From NCBI RefSeq assembly GCF_000699445.3, contig NC_067198.1:26299536-26363535 (forward strand): a stretch of 64,000 nucleotides of DNA. The letters run 5' to 3'. Source of the stretch: Schistosoma haematobium. Taxonomy: Eukaryota > Platyhelminthes > Trematoda > Strigeidida > Schistosomatidae. Positions 37,040 to 50,020 of this stretch are shown piece after piece (position 1 is the stretch's first letter; every line of letters begins with the position of its first letter). The notes beneath the pieces were generated by a model, which made no database searches, had not been told where the DNA came from, and saw only the letters and a list, made by a program, of their open reading frames with translations. Made by a program: the position numbers and the translations under genes.

Positions 37040-37145
37040 GTCGGATAGCTCAGTGATTTGGTCTGACTGAAATTGGATGACACAGGGTTGAATCCACCAA
37101 GGAGCATCAAATGCTTCAAGAGTACGGGTACACCTTTTTGACGAG
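37040..37145 (+). repeat. tRNA-like SINE fragment, different subfamily
   Basis: GATAGCTCAGTGATTTGGTC resembles a tRNA A box and AGGGTTGAATCC a B box 35-40 bases later. The rest does not match the hammerhead SINEs, and no cloverleaf closes, so it is not called a tRNA gene. Confidence 0.4.
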
Positions 37146-37379
37146 TGCCAGACAGCACTAAAATTACATCCTAGGTTTCCTCTTGACTATCTCTAACCAC
37201 CCTATCACATCCCAACATAGTCCACGCGGTGTTGAGTCACCCCGATTAGTGAACACTTTGGGACTTGATCGACAGAATCCGATCTGCACTAAGACGGACC
37301 TGATATATATGGCATTAGCCACAACCCAATGACCAATCAATTGTAAGCAGTTTAACTTTTTCACGTCGACTAGATCTTC

Positions 37380-40300
37380 CTAACTACTGGCTAATACGTA
37401 CTATAAAAAAATCCAAGTGCAATAGAGTTTATTTTCATAATGTTAAATAGCTCCGATCATAGTGAAAAACCTAGAAGCTGTAATTACAACACTGACACTT
37501 GTGTGGAACCGTATTTTCTCATTCGTGAAAATCAGGGTTGACCATCAATAAACCGATCACGAAAATGTTTTGTATGAGTTCCCTACTTTTATCTATGGTT
37601 ATTTATGTGAAGTGGTTTGGTGTATCCTACGTAAAAGTTGGTATGTTACTATAAAAAGAATATCACTGATTATGAGCATGATGGTTTTGAAAAAAATATG
37701 TAAAGATCACACACAACAGTGACATTTCAACTACTGATACAATTGTAATCAGGGTTTAATAAAAATTATTTGTGACTATTTTGCATATTAAAATTTCTTA
37801 TGTACATAATGACCTTAACAAAAAATGTTTTTTTAATGGAAACATGTTAAATGCTGGTTAGTACTAACTATTTAGTTTTTAGAAAAAAAACGTGATATTT
37901 ATTCAGCGTATTGTACTTTAAACAGTTTATACCAAGTAATAACATACTTTACAAGTATTTTTATCGATGAGTTTGTTTTACTTCTGAGAATCTAGTCCAG
38001 TTTGATGAAGAATGAGATGGTCTGAAAGACTCTCAGTTTTAACAGAACCTCGAACAATCTCAAGTGTGTAGAATAGGAACACCACACAAATTTCCATTTC
38101 TTAATTTCTCCGTCAGTAGAGTAAATGAGTACATTAAAAACAACTGTATGGGTATTGTACTGCAGTAGAAAAACTACCCGTTAGTGTATCACACGAAATG
38201 ATTGCAAAAGACAATATCATTACAATACATATGGTTTATAATCTGTCTTTCTAATGAATCGATATTTAATAGTCTCTATTGCGTAATTACCAAGCTTAAA
38301 GGGAACATAAGATGAATTTCATAGACAATCATTATCTGTTAATCCAATAGATCATAAGTATATGAATATCCACTAGTGGGATATAAAACCCTCTTGACCT
38401 AGTTTCTTTTGCAATTTACCAGTATTTCTACATTACAAATATGATTAAAATGTGACAAGTGGCACTAACGTATTGTCAAATTATCTTACCCACACAATTA
38501 AATGTGAAAAGAGGGGAAACTACAATCATCTTCAAAAACGAATCATCCTATATCAGACTAAGTTGCTTCACTCTTTCTCAATTTATAGAAATTGATCAGC
38601 ATTTAAGCAGTATGGCATTTATTCCCTATAGTATCCGGTTTCAAAGAACTTGAAAATGAATTCAAATAAGAGAATATATAGGTTTGAGATTCGGGAGGAT
38701 TAATTAACATAGAAGTGCAAAAGAGCATACAAGGCAAGGTCAGGTAATACAACACACAATAAAACTGTCAGTGACAAAACGTATCATGTTAAACAACGAG
38801 ATACAGTAATGTGTAACAAAATTTGTGCAGTGAAGTTCCCTGTGAAAATGATAGTCCAAGGATCTCATATGAAATAAATTTGATTGTTTATCGTTCCATT
38901 TCCTCATAGGATTTAAAGTTATACTAAACCACTCAGAATTACTCCGATGCGATTCTGAAAGCTTTTACTGCCCTAACAATGAATAGGAAAAAATACCTGT
39001 TCTATGTCGAATCACTTTAAAAAGTAAACTGGATATTTAGTTACTATTACTTCAAGTTCAACATAGAAAGGAATAAGGAACTGTTTGTTTAAACCTTTTA
39101 ACATTAAGAAAATAAATCTGATGAAAGTGATAAGAAAAACTGTGGCGAATGTTTAAATGAATGGCAACATTAACACTATTACTTCACTGTATAGCCAGAG
39201 AGAAAAGTATCTGACTATTTTATCAACATTTAACCATACTTTACAGTGACTAGCATGTTATCAAGATATTAGAATCACCAATTATTGAACATGTTTATTG
39301 AGTGAAGTTTATTTTATAGGCGCTTAATTCACTTTCCATGATATAATATGTTTGTTGCATGCTACTATTGTTTTGATGTGAAATATTATGTATAATTCCT
39401 GTTTTTGTGTTTTTACCATTGCTTTATATTTCCAGTAAATGGAAGTTTGTTTCTTTAACATGATAGCCGCAGGCTAGACGCAATTCAATCAACAACCAAA
39501 ACTTATTAGTAATATCAAGTCATTCCTCTTAGGATGAATAAATGTCAACAGAAACTAATCAATTACAGTCCTAAATATGAACAACAGGAGATTATCAACC
39601 CTAATGTTTTCTTTGTCTTTGATATTTATTACTGATTTGAGATATACTTATTTCATCATTAGACATATGTATTTTTGGAAATTAGTTTGCTGAGAAAACA
39701 TTCAGTGATTAAAAACAAAAACACAATATGATATTTTAAGCTAGTATAATTTGGTCAGTTATGATTATAATAGCGTGATTAAAGTTATTTAATCAGATAA
39801 TATATGCGCTAGTTATAAATTCAGAAATGATAAATTGAAACGAACTGGTAACTCATTGGAAAACAAGTGAAAATATTATATCAATGTATTTCGAATTAAT
39901 TCAACAGAATCAATTGTCCTATTTAAAATAATTAACCTCCACATCATTTACCTAGGTCAAAACCTATAAGTTGATGCTTTTAACCTTAAAACTTGATTAG
40001 TGCCTAGTTATCTAATACTGATCTTATTAATAGTCATCCGTCTTTAATAATAGTTGAATTCGATTTACAAATCGTAAATTATAACAAAATGTGAATAATT
40101 ATCATCGGTAAGATTTCAGCATCGCGTCTAAAAACAATTAACGGTCAAACAATACTATAGGATTAAGGATGAGAGATTCTGAAATTGGCTTTGAGGAATT
40201 TTAGTTCGTTCTCAGCCATTCGGAAACTATTATTATTGAGATAAGTGTATGTTCCTTTCGATTATCCAATTTTTCTAAATATATTTTGTGAATTGTTCTA

Positions 40301-41475
40301 TTTCATGTTTCAAAAATCTACTACATTGAGAAGATAGACTAATTTCCCGTTTTATCCTTACACTCCTTCCTTTGTTATAGTTAAGTTTTCTGTCCAAGAT
40401 TTCATCCACTCCAGTATTTTCTCCATTAACGCCAAACTGTACTTATAGAATTAACAATACTTATGAAGATATTTTGGGACACGAATGAAACCACTACACT
40501 TTAGTCACTTGGATTTCCAGTTAGTGCTTCGTTACTTGATGCAGGCTGATAGAGTAGTCAACATACTAGTTTTAGCATAATTTGTCTGAAACAAAGCCCT
40601 TAATCACTAAAGTTTAAATTCGTCTTAGTAGAGTTCCCATAGGAGTAAGAGTAGCATACAATAACAAAAACACCATAGTTTTTTGTTCAGACATCTATTG
40701 TAATCTGTTAACAACAATCACACTGGATGCTTATCCATAACAAACTAACGTTTTTATAGGTACTTCACGTTTACTTCTACCAAACTTACTCATGAGCTTT
40801 TTTAAAATAAACATTTACATTTCACGTACACTCCATAACCTTCACCTCTCTGTCTCACAAAAATACAAACTGCTGTAAAAATAATGTGCAGTTGTCATTT
40901 CCTTCATCCTACGATCGAACAAATCTGTTGACCGACATCTGAAACATAAAAACCATACCATATACCGTTATGTGAAAATATTTAGCACAGCTATCAGACT
41001 ATAAACAGTCATACTATTTTTAAATGCGATCAGCCATCATCAAATCTTAATATTTCCAAACCATTTATTAAAAATAACAGAAAATTAAATAATATACATT
41101 TTTCAAAGTTTATTCAAAGTTTATTATCCATTTGAAAGATAACCATTGAACAGGTAAAAATTTGGTGAATTTTGCCAAAACTAAATTTCCTACTTGAAAA
41201 TGTTAAATATTTAGCGAATATTTTACAATTATTGGGCAACTGTGAGAACTATATTTTAGAAAAAAATAATAGTAGTCATTTCAACAGAGAATTAACTTTA
41301 AGTAAATAAAATAAAAACATTTTTGAATTTGTTTATCAGATTGTATATATATTAACTAAATTGAAGGGATTGAAGCGAAATAAGTGTTAACAGTTTTACA
41401 ATCTCCAATGATTATGATTGAAGCTGTAATGTATTTAATTTATACATTGTATTTGAAAATAAATATTTATTTAGG
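37380..41475. other. Gene-poor AT-rich stretch
   Basis: Four kilobases with no long ORF (longest 64 codons, 38459-38653, no motif), no RNA gene and no repeat I can name. Confidence 0.45.
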
Positions 41476-41477
41476 AT

Positions 41478-41690
41478 CAGAAGGGGTTTTGTGGAGATTG
41501 TAGTAATTTCAATAGTTAAGATGATGAGTCAATTGAAGCTAGACCACCATGGAAAACCTGGAAGCATTGGACGACCGTTTCGTCCTATTGTGGGACTCCT
41601 CAGCAGTGCGCATTCACGACCCCTCCTCGCGGGATTCGAACCCAGGTCCGATCAGTATCGCGCCAGGCGCCTAACCAACTAGATGTGAAT
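41478..41690 (-). repeat. Sm-alpha-like SINE with intact hammerhead core
   Basis: Minus-strand copy. Read in its own sense it has the tRNA-like part with a B box (GGGTTCGAATCC near 41635), then the hammerhead region, then CTTCCAGGTTTTCC and the 3' tail ending near ATCTCCACAAAACCCCTTCT. The A-box side is partly decayed. It is the best preserved SINE in the window at the ribozyme. Confidence 0.85.
41564..41609 (-). ncRNA. Hammerhead ribozyme (SINE-borne)
   Basis: On the minus strand: stem I 5' side GCACTG; core CTGAGGA, fitting CUGANGA; stem II GTCC-CACAATA-GGAC; GAAA; stem III CGG/TCG with almost no loop and the A-U closing pair; then T-C at the expected cleavage site; and stem I 3' side CAATGC, with one mismatch to GCACTG. 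All invariant core bases are present. Schistosome Sm-alpha SINEs are known to carry active hammerheads; activity of this copy is inferred. Confidence 0.75.
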
Positions 41691-42304
41691 GGCTCAGAAT
41701 AAAACAACGATGTATTTTTTTATGTTATGAATTATCGATATTTGTCGTGTTTTTTTCTTCCAAGACTTATCAATATTGTCTCAATTAGTTGGCAATAATT
41801 AGAGTATCATAGTAGTTATTGAATAATTTTGAAATAACAGCTGGTCTCATCATATAAAAATTGTTAGGGAGATTATTTTATGTAAATTGTCTAAATATTA
41901 ATCAGTTAAAAATGAAGTTTTCTCAGAAAATCTGAAATTTTTAGAATATGACAAAATTAAGGACGTAATTAGTACATCATTTAAAATGTACAAGGCAAGA
42001 CAATGGAAGTTAGTTTACCTTTAAATTTAAAACATTAGAATAATCCAGTAAGCGATATATCAGGAACAAAGTAAAGCACGGAGATATAAGAGAAATAAAG
42101 ACTAGTTTGAATTGATGGAGTTATTCGTGAGTATTCAAAATTGTTAAGAAAAACTAAGATCACATGTCTTTTGTACCAAGTTTATGTAGGATGGATGGAA
42201 CGTGGCTAGTAGTGTAATTCAGAATGTGCGCGTTATCTTATACTGGATAACCCAAACCATTACGAATTAAACCAAAATTGATACAGATTGCACAAGTGAA
42301 TAAA

Positions 42305-42475
42305 TATTCAGGGTTAGTAGCTAATAAGATGACGCGTTGATTTTCGAGATCAAAGGTATTCGGTTCAAATCCCAGAATGAACGTCAACTCCGGAACGATG
42401 GCACATCTAGCCGATGAGTTTCAAATAGTACGAAACACGTGTCCTGGATTTCACTACTAGACATATTCTATCCAT
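42305..42475 (+). repeat. Diverged tRNA-like SINE fragment
   Basis: CGGTTCAAATCCC is B-box-like at about 42361, followed by AGCCGATGAGTTTCAAATAG, ACGAAACACGTGTCCTGG. The GATGA...CGAAAC spacing resembles the hammerhead SINE but paired stems are not recovered. Confidence 0.35.
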
Positions 42476-42499
42476 ATCGTATAATCTCGTGACATGAGA

Positions 42500-45400
42500 C
42501 AATTTGCACAGGTCGCACATATGCTAATCAAAACTGATCGAAATTCGGTCAGAATATCAAAAACGAGACGATCCAAAGTTTTATAATTTAATTCATTTTT
42601 GAACTGGTTGTTTTAATCTTCGCATTAGTGTTTAGGAATGCGATTGATAAGCCTCATATTGGCATATGTGCATCCTATGCGGATTTCCTCGATATTGCTT
42701 TGAGTCATAAGCATTATATGCAGAGATGGATGGTAGCTGGCAGTGGAATCCGCGACTCGTGTTTCGTCCAATACTATGATGATGTGGCTTTAAAATAACT
42801 TCAAACTTAACTCCCTCATGTAAGTAATTTAAGCTCATTATGTAATTATGTTTTTAAATATCACAGGTCATAAGCAGCTGACGAGAACCAAACGAAATAA
42901 AATGAATCTATGCTATTTTGCTAGAATTTTCGTTCTTGTTCTCTTCAAAATTGTTTAATCATAGAACACCCCTAGGATTTTCTAGCAAATTCTATTAAAT
43001 TGTGATTGGGTTGAACCTCTTTTACTCCTTTAGAACTTCTGGGAGCCGTGCCAAAAATAACTTATTCACTCCTGTGTCAATGAAAGTCTACCTTCTTGTA
43101 ATGAATAGCTTCGGTTCATTTTAGTATAAGCATGTGAAGATCTTCATTCTGATTACACAGTTTAACTATCAGTGGAGTTTTTTTAGGTGAATGGTTTATT
43201 CGTGGAGCCCATATTTGTCTTCCAAACATCATCATTTGGAATAACTAAACTCAATCAAAATCACCCACCTTTGCTACAAATCTTCTCAATCATCACTAAA
43301 TACAAATTCATACTCAGAATATTAAAAGGAAATTGCATATTTAAAGTTTTTAAATGTGGTTCAGTTAGTTCGGTGTATTCAAAGAAACTAACTAAAATTA
43401 TGGGTCTTAATAAGCATTTTTCTGTTGGCAATTGATCATTGTTTCTGTGTTTTTTATTCTTGTGACAAATAAATTTTAATTATATTCATGACTGTTAATT
43501 TTGTTGATTTTCCATTTTGTCATCATTAATTTATTCATTTGAAAAATCCATTTCGGTACAGTAAAGAATATGTTATTTGAACTTGAAAAATATCGGCACC
43601 GGATAAGAATCAGATTATTCGGATTGCTAAACCTAACAAGTATGTTTAACATCAAATGCTGTTTTAAAAGGTAATTCATTAGTTCAGCAACCAATAATCT
43701 ACTTGATGATTATGATTATTTCATATATATTTAAGCTGACGGATTACAGAGAAGAATTAACTGTCCGAGAGTGAGTCACTTTCTACTCCTATTCAAAATT
43801 ATTATTCTGAATAAAAATTCGAAAAGGGTAAAGGAAATTGAGCAAATATTTGATCATTGATTTGGAAACACATTTTCACTTTTGTTATAAAATTAGTTTG
43901 TTGATTATTAATTACCAAGTAGATAATAGTAACTAACTTTTAAAATATTTTAAGGTTGTGCTCTGAAATTGTTATAATATTAATAATACTTTTCAAGATT
44001 ACCTTTAGGTAATTGAACATAACCGAAATAGACATGAAATGTAAATAGATCAATGCTTTCAAAAACGGTTGAGTAATTTCGGTTCATCTGACCTCTATGC
44101 TATTAAACTATTAAACATTATCACTTTTTACAGGATAAAAAACCCGTAATCGATTAATCAGATCTCAACTTTGATATTTATGAGGTAACCAAAGAGTATA
44201 ACAAAGTTACTAAAATAGGTAATATCATAACTCAAAACCATTTGTTGGATGGTAGATGTTTACAAGTGATCTGTTTAAATCTGTGTAATATAAAATTGTA
44301 TAACAACTATTCTTTAAAAGAACTAGATTTTTATTGGTATCCATCTGATGACCACTTCCAAAATTCGCAAGCCTCTGGGATGAACAACTTGGATCTGTTG
44401 AAAGTATGCAAGCATTAAAAGTGTGTTCAGATATTGTTTTTCATTCTTTATTCTTTAATATAAGCATGTGAAATATTGCATCCGGATTTAACGTCTAGGC
44501 ATACTCACATCTCCAACTATGATAAGATTGTCATTGAAACGAAAACTCAGTAACTACTAATTGTGAAGACATTGTTTGAACATAAGTCGGTACATTTTTG
44601 GTTGTTATTTTATAATATACCTAGTAGATAGATTATGTGTGAATCACTGTGAATATCAGCACTGAGATGCAAATAACTCAAGTTGGCGTATCACAAATAA
44701 GACATGATGCACATTTTGGATTTCACTGTTAAACATCAAATTGTTATGAACTCTATTAAATCAGTTATCTATATGGCTGTAGATAATTTAAAAATCGATA
44801 GATTTGTCTTGTTTAATGGTTCAACTCAATACCAAAACATATTCTCACATTTGTTTTTTGCATTATTTCGTCTAGAATTAACTGAAACCAAATAGATATA
44901 TAATTGTTACATGACACATGATAGGGAATATCTATTTAGAAGTATGAATAAAACATAAAAACACAATATTACTCTTTTGGTCATAATGAAAGAAATATTT
45001 CGTCATGATATTTCGATAATTGTATGTATCGAAAATGGATGAACAATTTTCTAATAGACTCTCTTCAAGCATACTTCATTCAAGTTGTTTAATTTGTTTT
45101 TATAATCGTTACTGAAATGTCTATTTGGTTATTTTACGCAATCAATATCGAACATAGAATACCATTACATAAAAATATATAACTTCCTACGTTCGTATCT
45201 ATGTATACTTCCAGAATACGATAAGAATTAAAAGAAATTTATTTAATAATGAATTATACGAATTCTCAAAACAGTAGGCTTTATTCGTAGCGTTGTTTTA
45301 ACTTTTGAAAAATTAATGCGATACATTCATTTAAGACTAAAGTGTTACCAGCTTTACTAAGTCACAATTTCAACCTCTCTTGAGCTACATAATTACATTA

Positions 45401-46290
45401 TTTGAATAAGTTAAACTACACACAGCAAAAAAATCAAATTAGAAAACGTTTTGTTGCAAAGATACACACGTCTTGGTCAATTTTTATACTATTGAGTATG
45501 ACAACTGCCAAATTTATCATAGGTTATCTAATGCGGATTTTCGGTTTGAAGTTATTTCCCTATGATAATCAGAAGTATTTGAATTATAGTATGAACTAAG
45601 GATCCCAGAAATAACGTAATCGGATCAAGAAGTACTAGATAACCACAAACGAATGTACTGTATTTAGAATTCGAAATCAAGCATTCAACAAATACAAAGG
45701 AATCGTTAGTTCATTCAAACACCACATTCCCTTATACATGAATGTATTTATTGAAAAGCCAGTTAACTTAAAAACTTGAATGAAAGTTTTTTCAGTATCA
45801 AGAAAACCGTCTTCAGTATTCATATATTTACCTGTTAGAAAGTGAAAAGTTGGATATTTAGTTTTGTATTAGTAGACAGATCTGAAATGAATATATTATC
45901 ATAACATAATTATCACATTGTATAATGATAAGCTATTAAATTTCGTGGCTATTTCTTGCATTTTAATTTCCCTTTTGGTTCATCTAAACTCGTACATTAT
46001 TCTTCTTAATTTAATGAGTTTACAAATAATCTCAAATAGAAGTAGTTTAGCATAGTGATTTGAATAAATCAAAGTATTCAGTTTTATTAACACCAACCAT
46101 GAAAGTTAAAAAATCTATCAGAAGTACAATAAATTATCTCTATTATAATACTACTGTGACAATGACATTCATTAACAGGTTAGTCATTTACTACTATTAA
46201 TTCCTAATTTTAAGGAAATCAGATAAACAGAACATTATCTATTTTAAATTATATGTATACATGTGTACATGTCTACACACGTAAGTTTCA
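42500..46290. other. Gene-poor AT-rich stretch
   Basis: Holds one arm of a dispersed repeat at 42850-42955 (see 47522-47942) and a GC-richer segment near 42960-43080. ORFs of 60-80 codons show no domains. Confidence 0.45.
42850..42955 (+). repeat. Single arm of the 47.5-kb hairpin family
   Basis: AAATATCACAGGTCATAAGC, then AGCTGACGAGAACCAAACGA match both arms at 47522-47630 and 47832-47942 at about 90% identity. Confidence 0.7.
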
Positions 46291-46299
46291 AAAGTAACT

Positions 46300-46795
46300 T
46301 ACTTGCTCACTTACGCCTGTTACTTCTCATAGAGGAGCATAGGCCACTCACCAATACTAGCCATTCAACCCTGTCCTGGGCAATCCTTTCTAGCTCCTTC
46401 CAGTTGTTATTCATCCTTGTCATATCTGCTTCTATTTCCCGACGTAATGTGTTCTTTGGCCTTTATCTTTTCCGCTTCCTTTCAGGATTCCAAGTTAGCA
46501 CTTGCCTCGTGATTAACTTTGGTGATTTCCGTAATGTATGTCCTATCTATTTCCACCATCGTTTCCTCATTTCCTCCTCAATTCAAAGCTAGTTTGTCCT
46601 CTCCACAGTAAGCTGCTGCTGATGGTATCCGGACGATGGATGTTGAGTATCTTGCGTAGACAGCTATTTATAAGTACTTGTACCATCTTGATGATGGTTG
46701 TATTAGTTCCCTAAGTTTCAGCTCCGTAAAGTAGAACTGTCTTTACGTTTGTATCGAAGATTCTGACTTTGATATTGGTTGAAAGTTGTTTTGAG
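46300..46795 (-). mobile_element. 3' fragment of an RTE-like retrotransposon
   Basis: Starts (3' end) with CTCACTTACGCCTGTTACTT and, read on minus, contains the reverse-transcriptase tail (VRIFDTNVKTVLLYGAET-like residues near 46740). Its sequence at 46600-46790 is nearly the reverse complement of 34560-34730 in the plus-strand element, so the two are close relatives. Confidence 0.8.
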
Positions 46796-46969
46796 TTCCT
46801 TCAAAACTAAATTAAATAAGAATTTGCTAGCCAAAATCCTTGATTTTTCAAGATTTTATGTAGGTCAATGAAAATTTAGGAAATCTAACGCTTATTCATA
46901 TACTTTAAATCTAATTATTCTTCTCTGTGATTAAGTATGCTACAAATGTGTTAAGCGTAACTGATAAGT

Positions 46970-47350
46970 CTTGCTAATTTGAACGCTTTATTCGGTTCCT
47001 AATTTATTCTGGTAACCCGCAAGCTAGAACTACGCAGCGACCTGAACTCGAGAGAAAATGCGCAAATTAAGCGAAAAGCACTTTACTCCGAAGGTTCATT
47101 TTTGTACAGAAAAACACGGACATATATAGATTATTAGCATTTGTCAAATCAACATTATATTTCGGCCAATCCGCTAAAAGACATATTATGCTACTGACAA
47201 ATAGTAGCATACCACGTTAATATTCTAGAAAGCTCCCTCATGCTCTGATTGGCTAAAACTCTTCGGCTCCTTTAGGGCCTCTGGAGGCCCCGTTATAGTT
47301 CTCGGAAGCCGACTCAACAGTAAGCTAACAAACCTTTGTAAAAGCGAGGT
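46970..47350. other. GC-richer unassigned block
   Basis: Contains CTCCTTTAGGGCCTCTGGAG and GGAAGCCGACTCAACAG. A diverged counterpart occurs near 43000-43060 (CTCCTTTAGAACTTCTGGGA), so it is probably a dispersed repeat, perhaps an LTR. Class unknown. Confidence 0.4.
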
Positions 47351-47521
47351 AAGTATGATAGTGAAATAAATTCAGTGGTCAATGAAAAAAAGACTTAAAC
47401 AGAATCCTCTTTTTTTGGAGATTGATAAGTGAAGATTCATTTATTTCGTTAAATCTATATCATTATTTTCTAGTCTTTACTATCTGACTCGTAATCGACT
47501 TGAAAATACATGAATTTAATG

Positions 47522-47942
47522 ATTTTGAAAAGAGCAAGAACAAACATTCTAGCAGAATAGCATGAATTCATTTTTATTTCGTTGGTTCTCGTCAGCTGCT
47601 TACAACCTGTGATATTTAAAATTATAATTAATGGGTTTAAATTACTTACATGAAAGAGTTTGATTGGAAGTTATATTAAAGACATATTCATATAGTATAG
47701 TATAGCAAGGGTGTAAATAAATTTAATAGACTGAATATTGTAAATATATACCTTATGTGATGAAAGAACATTGTGACAACAGTTCAAACGGTTAGAAACA
47801 AATAAACCTTGATAGGAATAAAATGAGTAGAGTTAATTATAATTTTAAATATCACAGGTTGTAAGCAGCTGACGAGAACCAACGAAATAAAAATGAATTC
47901 ATGCTATTCTGCTAGAATGTTTGTTCTTACTCTTTTCAAAAT
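47522..47942. repeat. Hairpin: inverted arms of about 108 bp, about 200-bp spacer
   Basis: The arms 47522-47630 and 47832-47942 are reverse complements with essentially one mismatch (GCTC versus ACTC near the outer end). A third, diverged single copy is at 42850-42955. Low divergence points to a recent inverted duplication or conversion. Confidence 0.85.
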
Positions 47943-47949
47943 GATAAAG

Positions 47950-49045
47950 GGAACTATGTGTATGAAATTTAATGATTGTACTGACTACTAACAACTGCTT
48001 AATTATAATGAAGTATTTTCGTAAATATTTTAAGACTGCTGTACTGTTTTATAATAAACGTTCATTTTATTGTTATAACGGTCGAAATTTCCTCGTTTAC
48101 ATGAATGGGATGTTAATTTGCCTTAGAAGAATATCTACATTAGATTCCCTTCTAGTGTCTATTCAACAAGACTTCAGTACAACTCAGATCAGGAACACGT
48201 GAGTAGCCTGACTAAAACGTAAGTATATTTCCACACCAAAAACCGAAAACAAGCCAACACAATCTAACCATAATCAATAGTAATAATAAGGATAGGAGAA
48301 TACATAACTCATCTGACGCCTGTCAGACTATCTACAAGTCTGACTAAGCAAACAACCACTCAGTATCGTTTCCAATCACACATCACCTCCCTCGGGAAGT
48401 TTGATAGTATGACTGCACCTTTGAATCTTTCTGAAAAAACCTCGTTTGTTTCCGTTCCCTTTATAATAATAATAATAGTAATAATAATAATTTATATTCT
48501 GAAAAATAATAATTACAGAATTCACGCCAGTTTACAGGCATGATCAATTTGGTTTCAACTCATTTTTTCTCATTTCAACTTGTGGTGGTGCTGGTGGAAT
48601 AATAAATGTATCACATAATATTTCAATTGGCAAAGGTTTGAGTTTAGATGATCAATAACATTTATTCTATCTCGCAGTTGATTTCGTGTCTAATAATTAG
48701 TGTATTTTCAACCATCACTTCATACATTACCCTCCCACGTATTTTTTTATACGCTTAAACGTCCATTTTGGCTTTCCTGGCCGGAAATCACGTACATAAC
48801 TTAAGCCACCTGCTTTAAAGTCTCGAATTTACGAGCAATTCCCTTTCTTATTTTTTGCGGTCCACTCATTCTCTTTAAATGAGTATGATTCTCTGAATGC
48901 TGTCTATTCATCTTAATGAAGCTTATGTATCTGAGTTAGCTTTATTACTTTATATGAAACTGAACAGAATTTGGGATGAAGAGGATATATTAACCGAATT
49001 CTTAGTTCAAATGAACATCAGAATTCTTCATTTAACCATCAATCT
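47950..49045. other. Unassigned stretch
   Basis: A 76-codon ORF (47972-48202) has no motif. Contains an AAT microsatellite (48463-48491). Nothing else recognised. Confidence 0.4.
48463..48491. repeat. AAT microsatellite
   Basis: About nine AAT units with one AGT interruption. Confidence 0.9.
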
Positions 49046-49049
49046 AGTG

Positions 49050-49480
49050 GGGAATTGATACAACTTGTGACCGCCGACTAGAGGGCGGTGAATTATCGAT
49101 CGGACCAAAGATGCGTAAACACGTGCGAGCAGCCTAGAGTCCTGATTGGTCCTGCTTTCCGTCTAGCCCAGCCAGTTAAGTCCAGAACACCAGTCTCAGC
49201 CTCTGTAATATGAATCCTTATATTTCAAACATACTGAGTTTATATACCAATTAAACAGACCACAACTTAGCATAAAATAGAAAATAACATTTGTACAAAA
49301 CTTGGCCAAATGTGGCTGTGAATGTGGGAGGCAGTGACTAGTAGACAGGGCACAATTCAAGAATGGTAAAACGTATAATAATGGTTCATATGTCAAAATA
49401 AAGTTTATAATAAGAGTAATATGAATATGAATAGTTTAGTCCATAAATGGATCCCAAAGTTACCATTAATTATGTTTATC
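49050..49480 (-). repeat. LTR-like repeat, diverged copy
   Basis: Reverse complement shares GTATATAAACTCAGTATGTTTG, TGGACTTAACTGGCTGGGCTAGACG and CACCGCCCTCTAGTCGGC with the other members (3608, 53508, 63343). Confidence 0.6.
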
Positions 49481-49624
49481 GGGACCTAATAGGAATAAAT
49501 ACTCGTTGATAAAAACTCAAATGAAGTCTAGTTTGACAGTTTTGAAAAATGTAGAGTGATGAATAACTTATTTTCAGGAAGGGGTTGTGGTGATTATTAA
49601 GTTTTTGATTGAGATCATGAATGT

Positions 49625-49900
49625 ATTAATGTTAGATCATTAAAAACCTGGAAGCACTGGATGGTCGTTTCGTCCTATTATGGGACTCCCCAATAGTGTG
49701 CAGCCACGATCCTGCACGCAGGACTTGAACCCTGAACCTTCGGTCTCGTGCGTGAATACTTAACCTCTATACCACTGAGCCGGCATCCAAAGGTGTCAAT
49801 GTCCAACCTCGACCAATTCACGAAATCGCGCGACCATCTTTCATTGTACCGAGGTTGATACCTGGTCACGGCTTCTCACTAGAACTCCAAGAATTCCCGA
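49625..49900 (-). repeat. Sm-alpha-like SINE, hammerhead decayed
   Basis: Carries (on minus) GCCGGCTCAGTGGTATAGAGG as A-box region, a B-box-like GGGTTCAAGTCC, and the hammerhead region with CTGANGA changed to TTGGGGA. The upstream head (to about 49900) is present, as in the copy at 60985. Confidence 0.85.
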
Positions 49901-50020
49901 GAGCGAGATCGTGGGTCAGCACTACTGAAAAGCCCCACAATAAGACGAAACGGCAGTCCAGTGCTTCCAGGTTTTCAATGGTGGTCTTACATCAATTGGT
50001 TCACGATCTCAGTCAATAAC
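49900..50020 (+). repeat. 3' half of a SINE, head-to-head with the previous copy
   Basis: GCACTACTGAAAAGCCCCAC, then AAGACGAAACGGCAGTCCAG, CTTCCAGGTTTTC and the SINE tail. The core reads CTGAAAA and stem II GCCC/AGAC, so the ribozyme is degenerate. Confidence 0.75.

Noticed and set aside
37040..37145. A true tRNA gene
   Set aside because: A- and B-box-like motifs are present but no acceptor stem or anticodon arm closes, so it is listed as a SINE fragment.
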